Assembly (NCBI GenBank): GCA_029940695.1
Contig: JAPYUP010000002.1
Location: 1 to 64,000, forward strand
Direction of reading: 5' to 3'
Length of the DNA: 64,000 nt
Source of the DNA: Candidatus Thalassarchaeaceae archaeon
GTDB taxonomy: Archaea > Thermoplasmatota > Poseidoniia > Poseidoniales > Thalassarchaeaceae
Shown: in pieces, positions 8,863 through 17,655 of the stretch
Numbering within the stretch: the first letter of the stretch is position 1
Layout of the letters: the number at the start of each line of letters is the position of its first letter
Translations under genes and position numbers: made by a program
The notes under the pieces: generated by a model
Databases searched by the model: none
What the model saw: the letters and a program-made list of their open reading frames with translations, nothing else
Told to the model about the DNA's origin: nothing

Positions 8863-9993
8863 ATGCCAATCAAACTAGGACCGGCTGGAGTACCTCTCTC
8901 TTGCAAGGGCAGGACGATAGTCGAGGGCATGGACGACATCACCGTCCTCGGACTCGACGCGATGGAGGTCCAGACAGTCCGAACTATCCAACCACAGCAC
9001 TTCGACCAATACTGGCAGGCAGGGATATTGTCGTGGAACTCAGACTTTGAAATGAACATGCACGGACCCTACTATGCCGAGCTCCTAGGCAGCACGAGAG
9101 AACGGAACAGGACCCTCTCCAAGATGGAGACAAGCCTGCAGGCTGGCAAGATCATCAACGCTAGGCACCTCACTTTTCACGTCGGCCCTTACGGCGACAA
9201 TGAGCCGGGCTCGGAGACGAACGAGCAGGTCGCCAACGTTCTCGCAGGAGTGGTGGACAGGGTCAGAGAGGTTTGGGGGGACGCCGAGGAGGAGGAGGAC
9301 TACGCAGCATTCCCCTGGGTTCACGAGGCCGAGCCGTCGCTGGTGGGCGTCGAGACATCAGGACAACAGGATCTATGGGGCACCGTCGAGGAGGTCCTAG
9401 AGGTCTGCAACCATGTCGAGGGAACTGTCCCGGTCCTCAATATGGGTCACATACACGCGCGCGGGCACGGGAGACTGAGAACCAGTGAGGACTATGCGGA
9501 GTTGTTCGACCAAGCTAGGGAAACCTTCGGAGGCTCGACCTTCTACTGCCACTTCGCCGGAGTCGAGCACAGGATGGGGAACGCCCTGCATTACACCCAG
9601 ATTAAGAAGTCGGACCTGAAGTTCGAGCCATTTGCCGAGTACCTCGCTGAGGAAGGAGACTGGATGGACATCACGATCATCTCGGACTCTCCCCTGCTCG
9701 AGCACGACGCGATGTACATGCTCCAGCACTATGACAAGGCGAGACAGCGGCTGCTGGAGATCCGCGCCCGTGACGATCGCAGGGCCAAGCTCGCCGCTCA
9801 GACTGGCATGGATCCCGAGGAACTCAAACAAAAGGAGGAGGATGCTGCTGCGGCTAGGAAGTCGCAACTCGAAGAGGAGCATGGCAAGACAACGAAGAAG
9901 CCGGCCAAGAAGCCGGCAGTCAAGGAGAGTTCAAGCAAAGGTGGCAAGATGATGTCATCCGATGAGAAAAAGGACGAGGACAACGCTTCCTAG
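8863..9993 (+). CDS. Endonuclease IV-like (AP endonuclease family 2) protein with charged tail
   Basis: 376 residues. Residues about 1-310 look like the xylose-isomerase/endonuclease IV TIM barrel. Metal-ligand candidates lie in 'ARHLTFHVGPYGDN', 'LVGVETSGQQDLWG', 'VPVLNMGHIHARGHG', 'TFYCHFAGVEHRMGN' and 'ITIISDSPLLEHDAMYM', in the order expected for Nfo. Known members cleave DNA 5' to abasic sites. Residues about 315-376 are a Lys/Glu/Ala-rich low-complexity tail ('KKPAKKPAVKESSSK') that is probably disordered and may bind nucleic acid; such tails are not typical of bacterial Nfo. Initiation at ATG 8863 fits the conserved first strand ('IKLGPAGVPLSCKG'). Confidence 0.8.
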   Translation: MPIKLGPAGVPLSCKGRTIVEGMDDITVLGLDAMEVQTVRTIQPQHFDQYWQAGILSWNSDFEMNMHGPYYAELLGSTRERNRTLSKMETSLQAGKIINARHLTFHVGPYGDNEPGSETNEQVANVLAGVVDRVREVWGDAEEEEDYAAFPWVHEAEPSLVGVETSGQQDLWGTVEEVLEVCNHVEGTVPVLNMGHIHARGHGRLRTSEDYAELFDQARETFGGSTFYCHFAGVEHRMGNALHYTQIKKSDLKFEPFAEYLAEEGDWMDITIISDSPLLEHDAMYMLQHYDKARQRLLEIRARDDRRAKLAAQTGMDPEELKQKEEDAAAARKSQLEEEHGKTTKKPAKKPAVKESSSKGGKMMSSDEKKDEDNAS

Positions 9994-10047
9994 ATTAATT
10001 CAGTCTCGGAAGGCTTGAAGTCGGAACCATACTAGCGGGAACGCTAC

Positions 10048-10123
10048 GGGACTGTAGCTCAGTTGGGAGAGCGCCGCACTGAAGATGCGGAGGCCGCTGG
10101 TTCAAGTCCGGCCAGTCCCACCA
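10048..10123 (+). tRNA. tRNA-Phe (GAA), CCA encoded
   Basis: Complete cloverleaf. Acceptor GGGACTG (10048-10054) pairs with CAGTCCC (10113-10119). The D-arm is at 10057-10072, anticodon stem CCGCA/TGCGG is at 10074-10090 with loop CTGAAGA, and anticodon GAA is at 10081-10083. The T-loop is TTCAAGT. The discriminator A and the CCA end (10121-10123) are in the DNA. There is no intron. Confidence 0.97.
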
Positions 10124-10171
10124 CTCTTCGCATGCCCATCATGGTGGCTTGGCCGATGGCTGCTGCTCCGT

Positions 10172-11032
10172 TCAACTGGCATCATCCAGAACACTAGCTT
10201 GTAGAGTGTGAAGTTTGGCGATGCCAGCCGTTGCGGCATCGACCATGGCATCAAGCTCCTCCCTCGTGTAGGTAGCCTCCTCTCCGGTCCCCTGGACCTC
10301 CACGAAGCCGCCATCGCTAGTCATCACGACGTTCATATCGACGTCGGCATTGCTGTCCAAGTCATAATCCAAGTCAGTTCTGACTTCACCTCCGACCATT
10401 CCGACGCTGAGGGCAGCGACGTCGTTGGCCATGACGGCCGACTCGTGCTCTGCTTGCTTCTCTTCGGAGAGCACTGGTGGCGCCACGCCCTTGCGGACAT
10501 CATCCCTGGATAGCCTGAGGTCGGCGGGAAGGCACTCGCCGGATGCGATGAGCCTACGAATGGCCAGTCTGAGGCCGATGTTGGCAGCCGTGATAGAAGC
10601 GCACCGAGTCCCCCCGTCGGCGTTGAGGACGTCGCAGTCAACTGTCAGAGCGACCGGGCCCAGCTGATCTAAGTCGACAGCGCCGCGCATGGAGCGGGCG
10701 ACCAGTCGCTCAATCTCATGGGTCCTTCCCTTGGCTCCGCTGCGCTCCCTGCGAAACCTAGTATCAGTCGAGCCCGGCAGGAGCGAGTACTCTGCGTGCA
10801 CCCACCCTCGGTCGGCATCGCGTGGGAACCAGCGAGGCAGGGACGTCGCCTTGGTGATACACACGAGGACGTGGGTCTCGCCCTGGCAGTAGAGCAGGGA
10901 AGCGAGAGCGTTTTGGGTGAAGTCGAGCGTAACCTCAATCCCTCGGATCTCGTCGTTCCCCCGATCGCTGTTGCTAACACCGGTCTTTATCTTCGCCATG
11001 TCCGGGCGAGTCCGGCTATCCAGATGAATCAT
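10172..11032 (-). CDS. rph: RNase PH family exoribonuclease (bacterial-type RNase PH)
   Basis: 286 residues, somewhat longer than bacterial RNase PH (about 240). The family trims RNA 3' ends phosphorolytically. Signature segments: 'AEYSLLPGSTDTRFRRE' (80-97), 'GRTHEIERLVARSMR' (102-116), and 'TVDCDVLNADGGTRCASI' (130-147). The GRTxEIxRLxxRSxR and DCDVxxADGGTR forms are those of RNase PH rather than archaeal exosome Rrp41, where the second motif usually reads V-x-Q-A-D-G. About 40 C-terminal residues extend the family core. ATG 11032 overlaps the mogA stop as ATGA, indicating translational coupling; ATG 10999 ('MAKIKTGVS') is an alternative start. Confidence 0.82.
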   Translation of the reverse strand: MIHLDSRTRPDMAKIKTGVSNSDRGNDEIRGIEVTLDFTQNALASLLYCQGETHVLVCITKATSLPRWFPRDADRGWVHAEYSLLPGSTDTRFRRERSGAKGRTHEIERLVARSMRGAVDLDQLGPVALTVDCDVLNADGGTRCASITAANIGLRLAIRRLIASGECLPADLRLSRDDVRKGVAPPVLSEEKQAEHESAVMANDVAALSVGMVGGEVRTDLDYDLDSNADVDMNVVMTSDGGFVEVQGTGEEATYTREELDAMVDAATAGIAKLHTLQASVLDDAS

Positions 11033-11580
11033 TCGCGTCTGGCGTGGGGCGGGCGAAAGGCATCGACCATGGCGGGGTCTGTGGTGATGTACGGCCCGCC
11101 AATCAAATCTACGCAGTAGGGTACGGCTGCGAAGACCTCATCCAGAATCTCATGGATTGAGCGTGGCGAGCCTGGGAGGTTTAGAACCAGTGAGGATCCA
11201 CGAATCCCAGCGGTCTGGCGGGACAGTATAGCAGTTGGCACGTGCTTCAGAGAAACTGCGCGCATCTGCTCGCCAAAGCCGGGAAGCATCCGCTCACAGA
11301 CTGACTCCGTGGCTTCTGGGGTCACGTCCCTTGGTGCCGGCCCCGTTCCCCCCGTGGTCACGACCACCGAGCAACCCTCAGTGTCCAGAAGTTCCACCAG
11401 CGCCGCCTCGATTGCATCCTGTTCGTCTGCAACGACCCTTCGAAGCACCTCCCACGGAGAGGTAAGCGCCGCTTCTAGGAAGCGCTCTATGGCCGGTCCG
11501 CTGAGGTCATCGTAGTCTCCCGCGCTCGCCCGGTCAGAGGCTGTCAATATCCCGAATCGGCACACATCGCTGCCTGTCAT
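11029..11580 (-). CDS. mogA: MogA/MoaB-family molybdenum cofactor protein
   Basis: About 183 residues from ATG 11580. MogA/MoaB proteins adenylylate molybdopterin before molybdate insertion. Seen: 'FGILTASDRASAGDYDDLSGPAI' start, then the MPT-binding 'VVVTTGGTGPAPRDVTPEAT' with the conserved TGGTG, and 'LVLNLPGSPRSIHEILDEV' near the C-terminus. A longer reading to 11649 adds a poorly conserved hydrophobic stretch, so the ATG at 11580 is preferred. The stop overlaps the rph start by 4 bases. Other molybdenum cofactor genes (moaC, moaE) are about 47-50 kb downstream. Confidence 0.9.
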   Translation of the reverse strand: MTGSDVCRFGILTASDRASAGDYDDLSGPAIERFLEAALTSPWEVLRRVVADEQDAIEAALVELLDTEGCSVVVTTGGTGPAPRDVTPEATESVCERMLPGFGEQMRAVSLKHVPTAILSRQTAGIRGSSLVLNLPGSPRSIHEILDEVFAAVPYCVDLIGGPYITTDPAMVDAFRPPHARRE

Positions 11581-11815
11581 CGTACCTTCAGGCGGGGCGA
11601 TGCAGAAAATCGCGTCGGTCAGCAGGAGTAACGTCATGGACACGTTCAAAGACCGTCGATTCGAACTCGCGTCTCCGGAGGTAATGAGGTGCCACGTCTA
11701 CCCCAACATGCACCGACAATCGTTTCCCGAACAACGTCACGTCGTGTGTCATCCCGGTCTTTCGCATCGGTGGTTGAAATAGGCTCAGCACCCATCCACT
11801 GATACAGGTGAGACC

Positions 11816-13504
11816 ATGACAGAAGGAATATATGCAAACCAGATTGCTATTGTGATGCAAGAATGCCCCGAAGCCGATGAGGATGGTATCGGCAAGGAGT
11901 TCGCGAGGTACGAGGAGGAGTTCCTAATTCCTCCCGAGGACGCCCTGCGCTCGGTCATCAGGAAGTTCCAAGCGGCCACGGGTAAGGAGATCACCTCTGG
12001 AATCTCGGCACCCGTTCGAGCGGAGAAGAAGGTCAACAGATTCTCCGAGTTAGGCGCCGACGACAAGAACGTATCCATCGAAGTCGCCGTCGTGACCTAC
12101 ACCCCCCGGATCCAGACAGTCAAGGGCGAGGAGCGTCAGGTCGCCTTCGGTTGGATCGAAGATAACCCATGGGAGTCGAGTTCCAAAAGGGAGCGCTGGG
12201 ACTTCAAGGATTGGGGGGAGAAGAGTGAGAGTCTCGCTCCCGGCTCGATTGTCAGGCTCGAGGGTGCCTCTGTGAACGAGTGGAACGACAAGCGCTCTTT
12301 GAACATCAACCGAACAACCAGAGTCACCATTCTCAGGGAAGGCGGGGCAGCAGCCCCCCAGATCAACGACGAGCCGCTTAGCATTTCCAAGGCATCGGAG
12401 ATAGAGGGCTACGTGAACGTGGTCGCGAGGATACTGACCTCCAAGCCTGACGTCATAGTCAAACGTGACGGGAGTGGACAGATCGACGTCGTCAGGGGAA
12501 GTCTTGCCGACCCCAGTGGGAGCATTGGGTTCCTCTCTTGGGTGCCGTTCGAGCATCAGGAGGGCTCACTGGTCAAGATAGTTGGAGCCTCGGTTCGTAA
12601 GTTCAGGGATACTCCGGAGATCAACATCAGCGATGGAACTGTCATCGAGCCATACCACGACACCGCATTCCCCAACATGAGCGAGCTCTCTGCTTCATCG
12701 AAGTCCACGATTGCCGACCTCAGGAATGGTATGAGAGACGTAGAGGTCACCCTTCAGGTCGAGTCATGGAACCAGAGGACCTTCGATGGCAAAGATGGCT
12801 TACAGAGAGTGGTCCGCAGTGGAGATGTCATCGATCCCAGCGGTAGGTGCAGGCTGACCGCATGGTGTGAGTTCGACCCAAAGCCGGGAGATTTCATACA
12901 CATAGAGGGAGGCAGAGTCCAGTTCTGGCAGGGTTCCCCTGACCTCGTGATTGACCAGATTGAACAGGTCATCGATCTATCCGACCCACCTTGGAAGAAG
13001 ATTGACCCAGAGGGCCACTGGATCGATTTGGACCTCACTGACATAGTCAACGGGGGCTCAAGAAGAGGGATTAGGACATTGGGAACGGTCGTTGCGGTCC
13101 GGCCCGACTCGGGCATCGTCGAGCGCTGTCCGGAGTGTCGCCGCGTCCTTCGGGACAGTGCCTGCATGGAGCATGGCCCCCAACGTGGGCATGAGGACCT
13201 GCGCCTCAGGTTCGTCATTGACAATGGCGTCTCGAACGCCTCGCTCCTGATGTCGAGAGAGCCGGCGGAGGCTTTTCTGGGCATTGGAATGGACGGGGTG
13301 AGAGACCAAATCGCAAGCGAGGGTCAGGACGGGTTTATCGCCTCACTGAAGACTAGGGTGCTTTCTGGGGCAATGGTCGTCCATGGCCGCACCATAGTTG
13401 ACGATTATGGGGCGATGGTGCTAGCGGACACAGCGGAGCTCGAGGCGTCTAGCCCCTCCGAGGCTGCTCAGGAAATCATACAGAAATGGGGTGTGTTACT
13501 ATGA
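11816..13504 (+). CDS. rpa: Replication protein A, large multi-OB-fold subunit with zinc finger
   Basis: 562 residues. It binds single-stranded DNA during replication and repair. After an N-terminal helical segment (1-75), at least three OB-fold stretches are visible: 'VRLEGASVNEWNDKRSLNINRTTRVTIL', 'VKIVGASVRKFRDTPEINISDGTVIEP', and 'IHIEGGRVQFWQGSPDLVIDQIEQVI'. A zinc finger near residues 434-452 has Cys-x2-Cys, then Cys-x2-His ('CPECRRVLRDSACMEHG'). The C-terminal part resembles the RPA70 C domain. Its stop overlaps the ATG of the next gene (ATGA), so the two are translated together. The 235-base gap to mogA serves as a divergent promoter region. Confidence 0.9.
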   Translation: MTEGIYANQIAIVMQECPEADEDGIGKEFARYEEEFLIPPEDALRSVIRKFQAATGKEITSGISAPVRAEKKVNRFSELGADDKNVSIEVAVVTYTPRIQTVKGEERQVAFGWIEDNPWESSSKRERWDFKDWGEKSESLAPGSIVRLEGASVNEWNDKRSLNINRTTRVTILREGGAAAPQINDEPLSISKASEIEGYVNVVARILTSKPDVIVKRDGSGQIDVVRGSLADPSGSIGFLSWVPFEHQEGSLVKIVGASVRKFRDTPEINISDGTVIEPYHDTAFPNMSELSASSKSTIADLRNGMRDVEVTLQVESWNQRTFDGKDGLQRVVRSGDVIDPSGRCRLTAWCEFDPKPGDFIHIEGGRVQFWQGSPDLVIDQIEQVIDLSDPPWKKIDPEGHWIDLDLTDIVNGGSRRGIRTLGTVVAVRPDSGIVERCPECRRVLRDSACMEHGPQRGHEDLRLRFVIDNGVSNASLLMSREPAEAFLGIGMDGVRDQIASEGQDGFIASLKTRVLSGAMVVHGRTIVDDYGAMVLADTAELEASSPSEAAQEIIQKWGVLL

Positions 13505-14439
13505 TAGCCCAGACCACGCGGAAACGGGTTCGGCAGAGCGCGGTGAGAATCTTCGCGCAGGAGTTCGCTGAGGCTTCTCTAATCGAAGAGGGTACAGGAG
13601 AGTACGAGCCATCCTTCGTCGTCACCAAACTGGGGGCCAAGGTCAATCGTTCCCTTGTTGGGGGTGTCATCGACAGGATTGAGCGCCGCGAGGGAAATAG
13701 CGGCCCGTATTACTCTGGCCAAATCAGGGACCCTACCGGCGCCCATTACTTCGACGTGGCGTCGTTCCAGCCTGAGCTTCATGCCGACACCGAGGAGCTG
13801 TTGGCCAGATTCGAGTCAGGAGATCGCTTCCTGTTGATTATGGTCGGTCGGGCGCGGTGGTTCGAGTCAGAGGACGGTGGCATTTTCACCTCGATACGTG
13901 CCGAGGACTTCACAGTCGTTGACAAGGATCGCTACAAGAGTTGGTTGGTCGAGGCGGCAGATGCGACCCTGAGACGCCTCGATGCGCACTCCACGTCGAT
14001 GGAGAGCGAACTGAACCCAGCTGCTCTGGAAGCAGCAGGCGTTCCGCCAGACCTGGTGGACGGCCTGATCCTCTCCAGAGGGCACTACGCCGACTTCGAT
14101 TCCGAGGGATACCGTGTTGGCGTGCTGCAGGCGCTCTCGCTAGCAAGTGGTAGAACGGACTCCTTGGAGTCTGTCGCTCCGGCACCGGAGCCAGAGCAGA
14201 CCCAACCAGCAGAACAGACAGAGTCGCTAACCGGACCCGTCGATGCCCGCCAGGTGATTCTCGATCTGCTTTCATCCAAAGGGGACGAATTAGTGGATTA
14301 CGACTCCCTAGTGGGTGCCTGCACATCAGCGGGAGCATTGAGAGAAGAGGCCGAGGATGCGATTGAGAACCTCAGAGATATCAGTGGAGAGATCCACGAG
14401 CCCCGGTTCGGATTCTTCCAATTACTGCAAGATGGCTAG
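13501..14439 (+). CDS. RPA-associated OB-fold protein (COG3390-like)
   Basis: 312 residues from ATG 13501, which overlaps the RPA stop. One OB-fold at about residues 40-140 ('VGGVIDRIERREGNSGPYYSGQIRD' region) is followed by an acidic linker with Pro/Glu/Gln repeats (about 220-240) and a C-terminal winged-helix-like region ending 'HEPRFGFFQLLQDG'. The gene order RPA then RPA-associated protein is conserved in euryarchaea, where the second gene encodes an accessory RPA subunit. I infer a heteromeric ssDNA-binding complex. The C-terminal winged-helix is like that of RPA32, which recruits repair partners. Confidence 0.8.
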   Translation: MIAQTTRKRVRQSAVRIFAQEFAEASLIEEGTGEYEPSFVVTKLGAKVNRSLVGGVIDRIERREGNSGPYYSGQIRDPTGAHYFDVASFQPELHADTEELLARFESGDRFLLIMVGRARWFESEDGGIFTSIRAEDFTVVDKDRYKSWLVEAADATLRRLDAHSTSMESELNPAALEAAGVPPDLVDGLILSRGHYADFDSEGYRVGVLQALSLASGRTDSLESVAPAPEPEQTQPAEQTESLTGPVDARQVILDLLSSKGDELVDYDSLVGACTSAGALREEAEDAIENLRDISGEIHEPRFGFFQLLQDG

Positions 14440-15392
14440 GCGTCCCCGTCAAGGATGAGCGACTCGACTTCGGCCAACTTGTTCCTGATTCTCTCTATTG
14501 TGGACCCGGTGTCCTCGCTGATTCCTATTCCTGTGATTACGGAGTCCATCGCTGCGCCCTTGACCTCGGCGATGTTTGTAGCGACCATGAGTACCCTGTG
14601 CCTGACGAACCGCTCGTCTAGAGGCCACCCCCTGCGCCTAGCTAAGCGGAGGAGGAGTTCCTTCTCCTCTTGGCCCCATGCTCCGCCATGGCCCCTCAGA
14701 ATGGTTCCTACCATCCGCTCAAGGTCCTCGACCCGGACCTGGATAGTCAACAAGTCGCCTTGCACTGAGGCTGTCTGTTTGTCTATTCCTAGCACTAGGG
14801 AGTCCCTCGCGTCCTCGATCACCGCCTTCGTTGGCAACGCTTGGAAGTCGACGTCTTGCGCTGGCCTCTCGACTGGACTTTCAGCGGTTTCCTCAGTCTG
14901 TGGTGCCTCGAACATCGGAGCTTGGAGTCCATTTCTCCTCAGGCTCCTCTTGATGCGCCCCCAGCCGTTGACCTGACTAGTCAGAACTCCAGCGACCCTT
15001 CCCATGAGCACGGTCCTGTTCCCCGTCAAGTCTAACTCGAGTCTCTTGCAGAGCTCGTGCAGGTCGTCGCGACCCATCTCAGCAAGATATTCGATGGTAA
15101 GCCTCCTAGAGTCGTAATTGAGGTGGAGCCAGAGACGCTGGCGCCTCTCTTTGTGGGAACCTGAAGACTTGATGCCGAAAACCTTCAAGATCCCCCCAGT
15201 CTCCTTGTGGGACATCGCTTGGATACTCTCCCACGATAAATCGAGGTCTGGAATGACCTCTTCGCAAATCAGTTTGGCCCGGAGAACCTCTACCGAGCCG
15301 CTCTTCGAGATTCCGCACTCTTCAGCCCTTTGTCTGAGCTTCTGAAGACGGGCCGTGTACAGCGAACTCAGCAACTCGGAGTCTACCTGCAT
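14436..15392 (-). CDS. SAP-domain-containing protein of unknown function
   Basis: 318 residues. The N-terminal part (about 8-50) has the SAP pattern: 'LYTARLQKLRQRAEECGISKSGSVEVLRAKL'. A second similar stretch lies around 95-130 ('MGRDDLHELCKRLELDLTGNRTVLMGRVAGVL'). SAP modules bind DNA in eukaryotes and bacteria. The C-terminal half is helical and may be coiled ('KQTASVQGDLLTIQVRVEDLERMVG'). It ends 4 bases inside the convergent RPA-associated gene, and a related role in DNA metabolism is only a guess. ATG 15392 is preferred over 15407. No enzymatic motif is seen. Confidence 0.6.
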   Translation of the reverse strand: MQVDSELLSSLYTARLQKLRQRAEECGISKSGSVEVLRAKLICEEVIPDLDLSWESIQAMSHKETGGILKVFGIKSSGSHKERRQRLWLHLNYDSRRLTIEYLAEMGRDDLHELCKRLELDLTGNRTVLMGRVAGVLTSQVNGWGRIKRSLRRNGLQAPMFEAPQTEETAESPVERPAQDVDFQALPTKAVIEDARDSLVLGIDKQTASVQGDLLTIQVRVEDLERMVGTILRGHGGAWGQEEKELLLRLARRRGWPLDERFVRHRVLMVATNIAEVKGAAMDSVITGIGISEDTGSTIERIRNKLAEVESLILDGDA

Positions 15393-15493
15393 GGAACCAC
15401 TATGCACCTCGCCCGAAGGAGTCTTTGTTATCGCTTGCCCTCACGGGCGGTTGCGCTCATGGGTTTTTTCCGTGGCGTGGTAATCACGAGAGT

Positions 15494-16558
15494 TCAGAGA
15501 ACGATGAAAGGCGGGGCCTCTGCATCGGACGGGTGGTCCTTGGGAACCTCCCTAGAGGCCTCCTTGAGCAATTGTCCCCAGTCCCTGATGGCAGATTGGA
15601 TCGCATACTCATAGTCAAGACGGGACACGAGGCGGTTCAGAGCAAGGGTCCTGCGGCCATCCTCAGAGATGAGCTCCATCCTGAGTTCGACTTGTACCTC
15701 GTCCTCTAGGACCTCGCCATCGGGACTCTGGAAGGTCCCCTCCAAAATGGGGTCCTTCTCTTCCTCGGCCTGCCTTAGTAGTGAGCCGATATGGCGGTGT
15801 CGTACTTGGAGGCCAATGATACCAGCAAGATGGTTGTCCAGCTCATTCAGCACCCTGCTCTGAGCCCAAAGCGCGGTATTGCCCTCTGCCTCGGTGACTC
15901 TCATGGAGACGGTTGATGGGAACCTCGCTCGCGCGATTAGTGCGATTAGGTCGGAGAACGGAGGAGGTAGGAAGTGCGCCCCTCCCCTCTCCTTGGGAAA
16001 TGATAGGAGGGTGTGTCGGCGCTCTGATTGGTTGGAAGACTCGTAGACTGCCCTGGATATAACAAAGCCGTCAATCTCGCCACGTTCTTGCAGTCCCCCC
16101 AACCACCTCGCCCTCTCGATCGCCTCGTCCGGAGCTGAGGCGGCCGAGCCTTCCAGTGGGATCTCCTTCGGTGCCATGACCGCCAAGTCTGATCGGGCCC
16201 TGAGCAACTGCCTGCGGACCAGCTCCGAGTTGGTGACGATGATGGCGGACTTTGGCTGGTAGTACAATCGGTCACCTGAGACGAGGACTAGGTTCGGTCT
16301 CCTGGGAGTTCTTGCTCCAATTATCTCACAACCCGATTGAGCTATTTCGGACTCCCTGCCATGCATGATCGTAGCCGGGATGGCTAGGATATCGACGTGG
16401 CCGTTGCTGAGCTGTTCCAATCCGACATCGAAGTCCGGGACCCGTTGGACCTCGGATTGTATGTCCTGGACATCAGAGGATTCGAAGAACGAAGTCATGG
16501 GTACGTAGACCGGGCAGTCCGCGGTATCCAGCGCCCCCACCACTAACTGGTCATTCAT
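15494..16558 (-). CDS. Divergent HemC-like (porphobilinogen deaminase fold) protein, catalytic Cys absent
   Basis: 354 residues. Segment order matches hydroxymethylbilane synthase: 'LEQLSNGHVDILAIPATIM' (usual GEVDIAVHSLKDVP position), 'GARTPRRPNLVLVS' (usual AxxxRxDPRD), 'SAIIVTNSELVRRQLLRARSDL' (usual GTSSxRRxAQL), 'ERARWLGGLQERGEIDGFVISRAVY' (usual GNVxTRLxKL), and 'FLPPPFSDLIALIARA' (usual PAxGQGxxAI). The C-terminal 'GGC' that anchors the dipyrromethane cofactor is replaced by 'DNHLAG', and the catalytic Asp segment is not conserved, so deaminase activity is unlikely. The start is ATG 16558. It lies upstream of the SAP protein, on the same strand. Confidence 0.5.
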   Translation of the reverse strand: MNDQLVVGALDTADCPVYVPMTSFFESSDVQDIQSEVQRVPDFDVGLEQLSNGHVDILAIPATIMHGRESEIAQSGCEIIGARTPRRPNLVLVSGDRLYYQPKSAIIVTNSELVRRQLLRARSDLAVMAPKEIPLEGSAASAPDEAIERARWLGGLQERGEIDGFVISRAVYESSNQSERRHTLLSFPKERGGAHFLPPPFSDLIALIARARFPSTVSMRVTEAEGNTALWAQSRVLNELDNHLAGIIGLQVRHRHIGSLLRQAEEEKDPILEGTFQSPDGEVLEDEVQVELRMELISEDGRRTLALNRLVSRLDYEYAIQSAIRDWGQLLKEASREVPKDHPSDAEAPPFIVL

Positions 16559-16651
16559 CGCATCCACCTCAAGGGAGGGAGCACGCCTCGTGCTCGACTA
16601 AGCCGCGTGCGCACCTGTTGATATAGGCGACCCTAGGGGTAGAACTGTACT

Positions 16652-17635
16652 ATGGGCGCCATGCAACACAAAATAAGGAGCCTAGAATCAGTCAGGGACT
16701 TGGTCGACGAGGCCCTCGAGAACCTAGTGCTCGAACGGCTGTCGTCGACTGGTGAGGGGCCTGCAATGATGCTCGCCAGAGATGTGCTGCTGGCTGGCGG
16801 CAAGAGGTACAGGCCTATTCTGACGCTCCTCGCCTTCGAGGCGACCGGTGGCACTGACTTGGGAAAAATAGTGGACCTGGCTGTTGCGGCCGAGCTGATT
16901 CACACGGCGACTCTGGTTCATGATGACATCAATGACCAATCCAGGACACGTCGTGGAAGACCTGCCGTCCATGCCACGCATGGTATTTCCCACGGCGTCA
17001 TCGCTGGAGACTACCTATTTGTGCTTGCATTCGAGCGTTGCGGAGGCTACGAAGCAAGGATAGTTGAGAGGGTAGCTGCCGCGTGCATTCAAGTAGCAAG
17101 TGGCGAGCTTCTTCAGCTCAAGCACATCGGTGACCTGGGAACCAAGCCCGAGGACTACTACGGCATCATCGATGGCAAAACCGCAGGCACGTTTGCCACC
17201 GTTTGCTCCTGCGCTGCGATCTACACTGGCTCCTCGGAGGACTACATCAAACCAATGGAGTCTTACGGAAAAGAGCTCGGTAGAGCCTTCCAGCTCGTCG
17301 ACGACCTGCTCGATCTAACGGGTGATCCATCCATGGGAAAGCCCAGAGGGACGGACGCCCAGGAGGGCAAGATGACTCTGCCTATCATCCACGCCCTGAC
17401 TATGCTGCATGGCGTGGAGCGGGAGCAACTGGCGGACGTCCTTACGAACTTCGGTGACGACAGGATGCAGGAGTTGATTGGGTTGCTGGAGAAGGCTGGA
17501 TCGTTCGATTACTCTCGCCAGCTCATTTCGAACCATGTCGAAAGGGCCCTGTGGCACCTACACAAGATACCTGCGAGCAACGCTAGGGATCTGATGGCTG
17601 ACATTGCCAAGATGTCCCAGACTCGAACGGCCTAA
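16652..17635 (+). CDS. idsA: Geranylgeranyl (polyprenyl) diphosphate synthase
   Basis: 327 residues, normal for short-chain trans-prenyltransferases that build the C20 precursor of archaeal lipids. 'GGKRYRPIL' lies near residue 50. The first Asp-rich motif is present as 'LVHDDIND' followed by 'RTRRGRPAVH', and the second Asp-rich motif as 'FQLVDDLLDLTGD'. 'GKTAGTF' and 'KMTLPIIHAL' are also typical. The first motif has DDxxD spacing, with Ala/Leu residues near position -5 that fit C15-C20 products. It is followed 20 bases later by a geranylgeranyl reductase, so the pair forms a lipid-biosynthesis operon. Confidence 0.93.
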   Translation: MGAMQHKIRSLESVRDLVDEALENLVLERLSSTGEGPAMMLARDVLLAGGKRYRPILTLLAFEATGGTDLGKIVDLAVAAELIHTATLVHDDINDQSRTRRGRPAVHATHGISHGVIAGDYLFVLAFERCGGYEARIVERVAAACIQVASGELLQLKHIGDLGTKPEDYYGIIDGKTAGTFATVCSCAAIYTGSSEDYIKPMESYGKELGRAFQLVDDLLDLTGDPSMGKPRGTDAQEGKMTLPIIHALTMLHGVEREQLADVLTNFGDDRMQELIGLLEKAGSFDYSRQLISNHVERALWHLHKIPASNARDLMADIAKMSQTRTA

Positions 17636-17655
17636 GTTAGACGAGGCGATACGAG

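Noticed and set aside
11640-11680. tRNA-like T-loop (TTCGAA) between mogA and RPA
   Set aside because: The flanking bases do not form a T-stem and no cloverleaf can be drawn.
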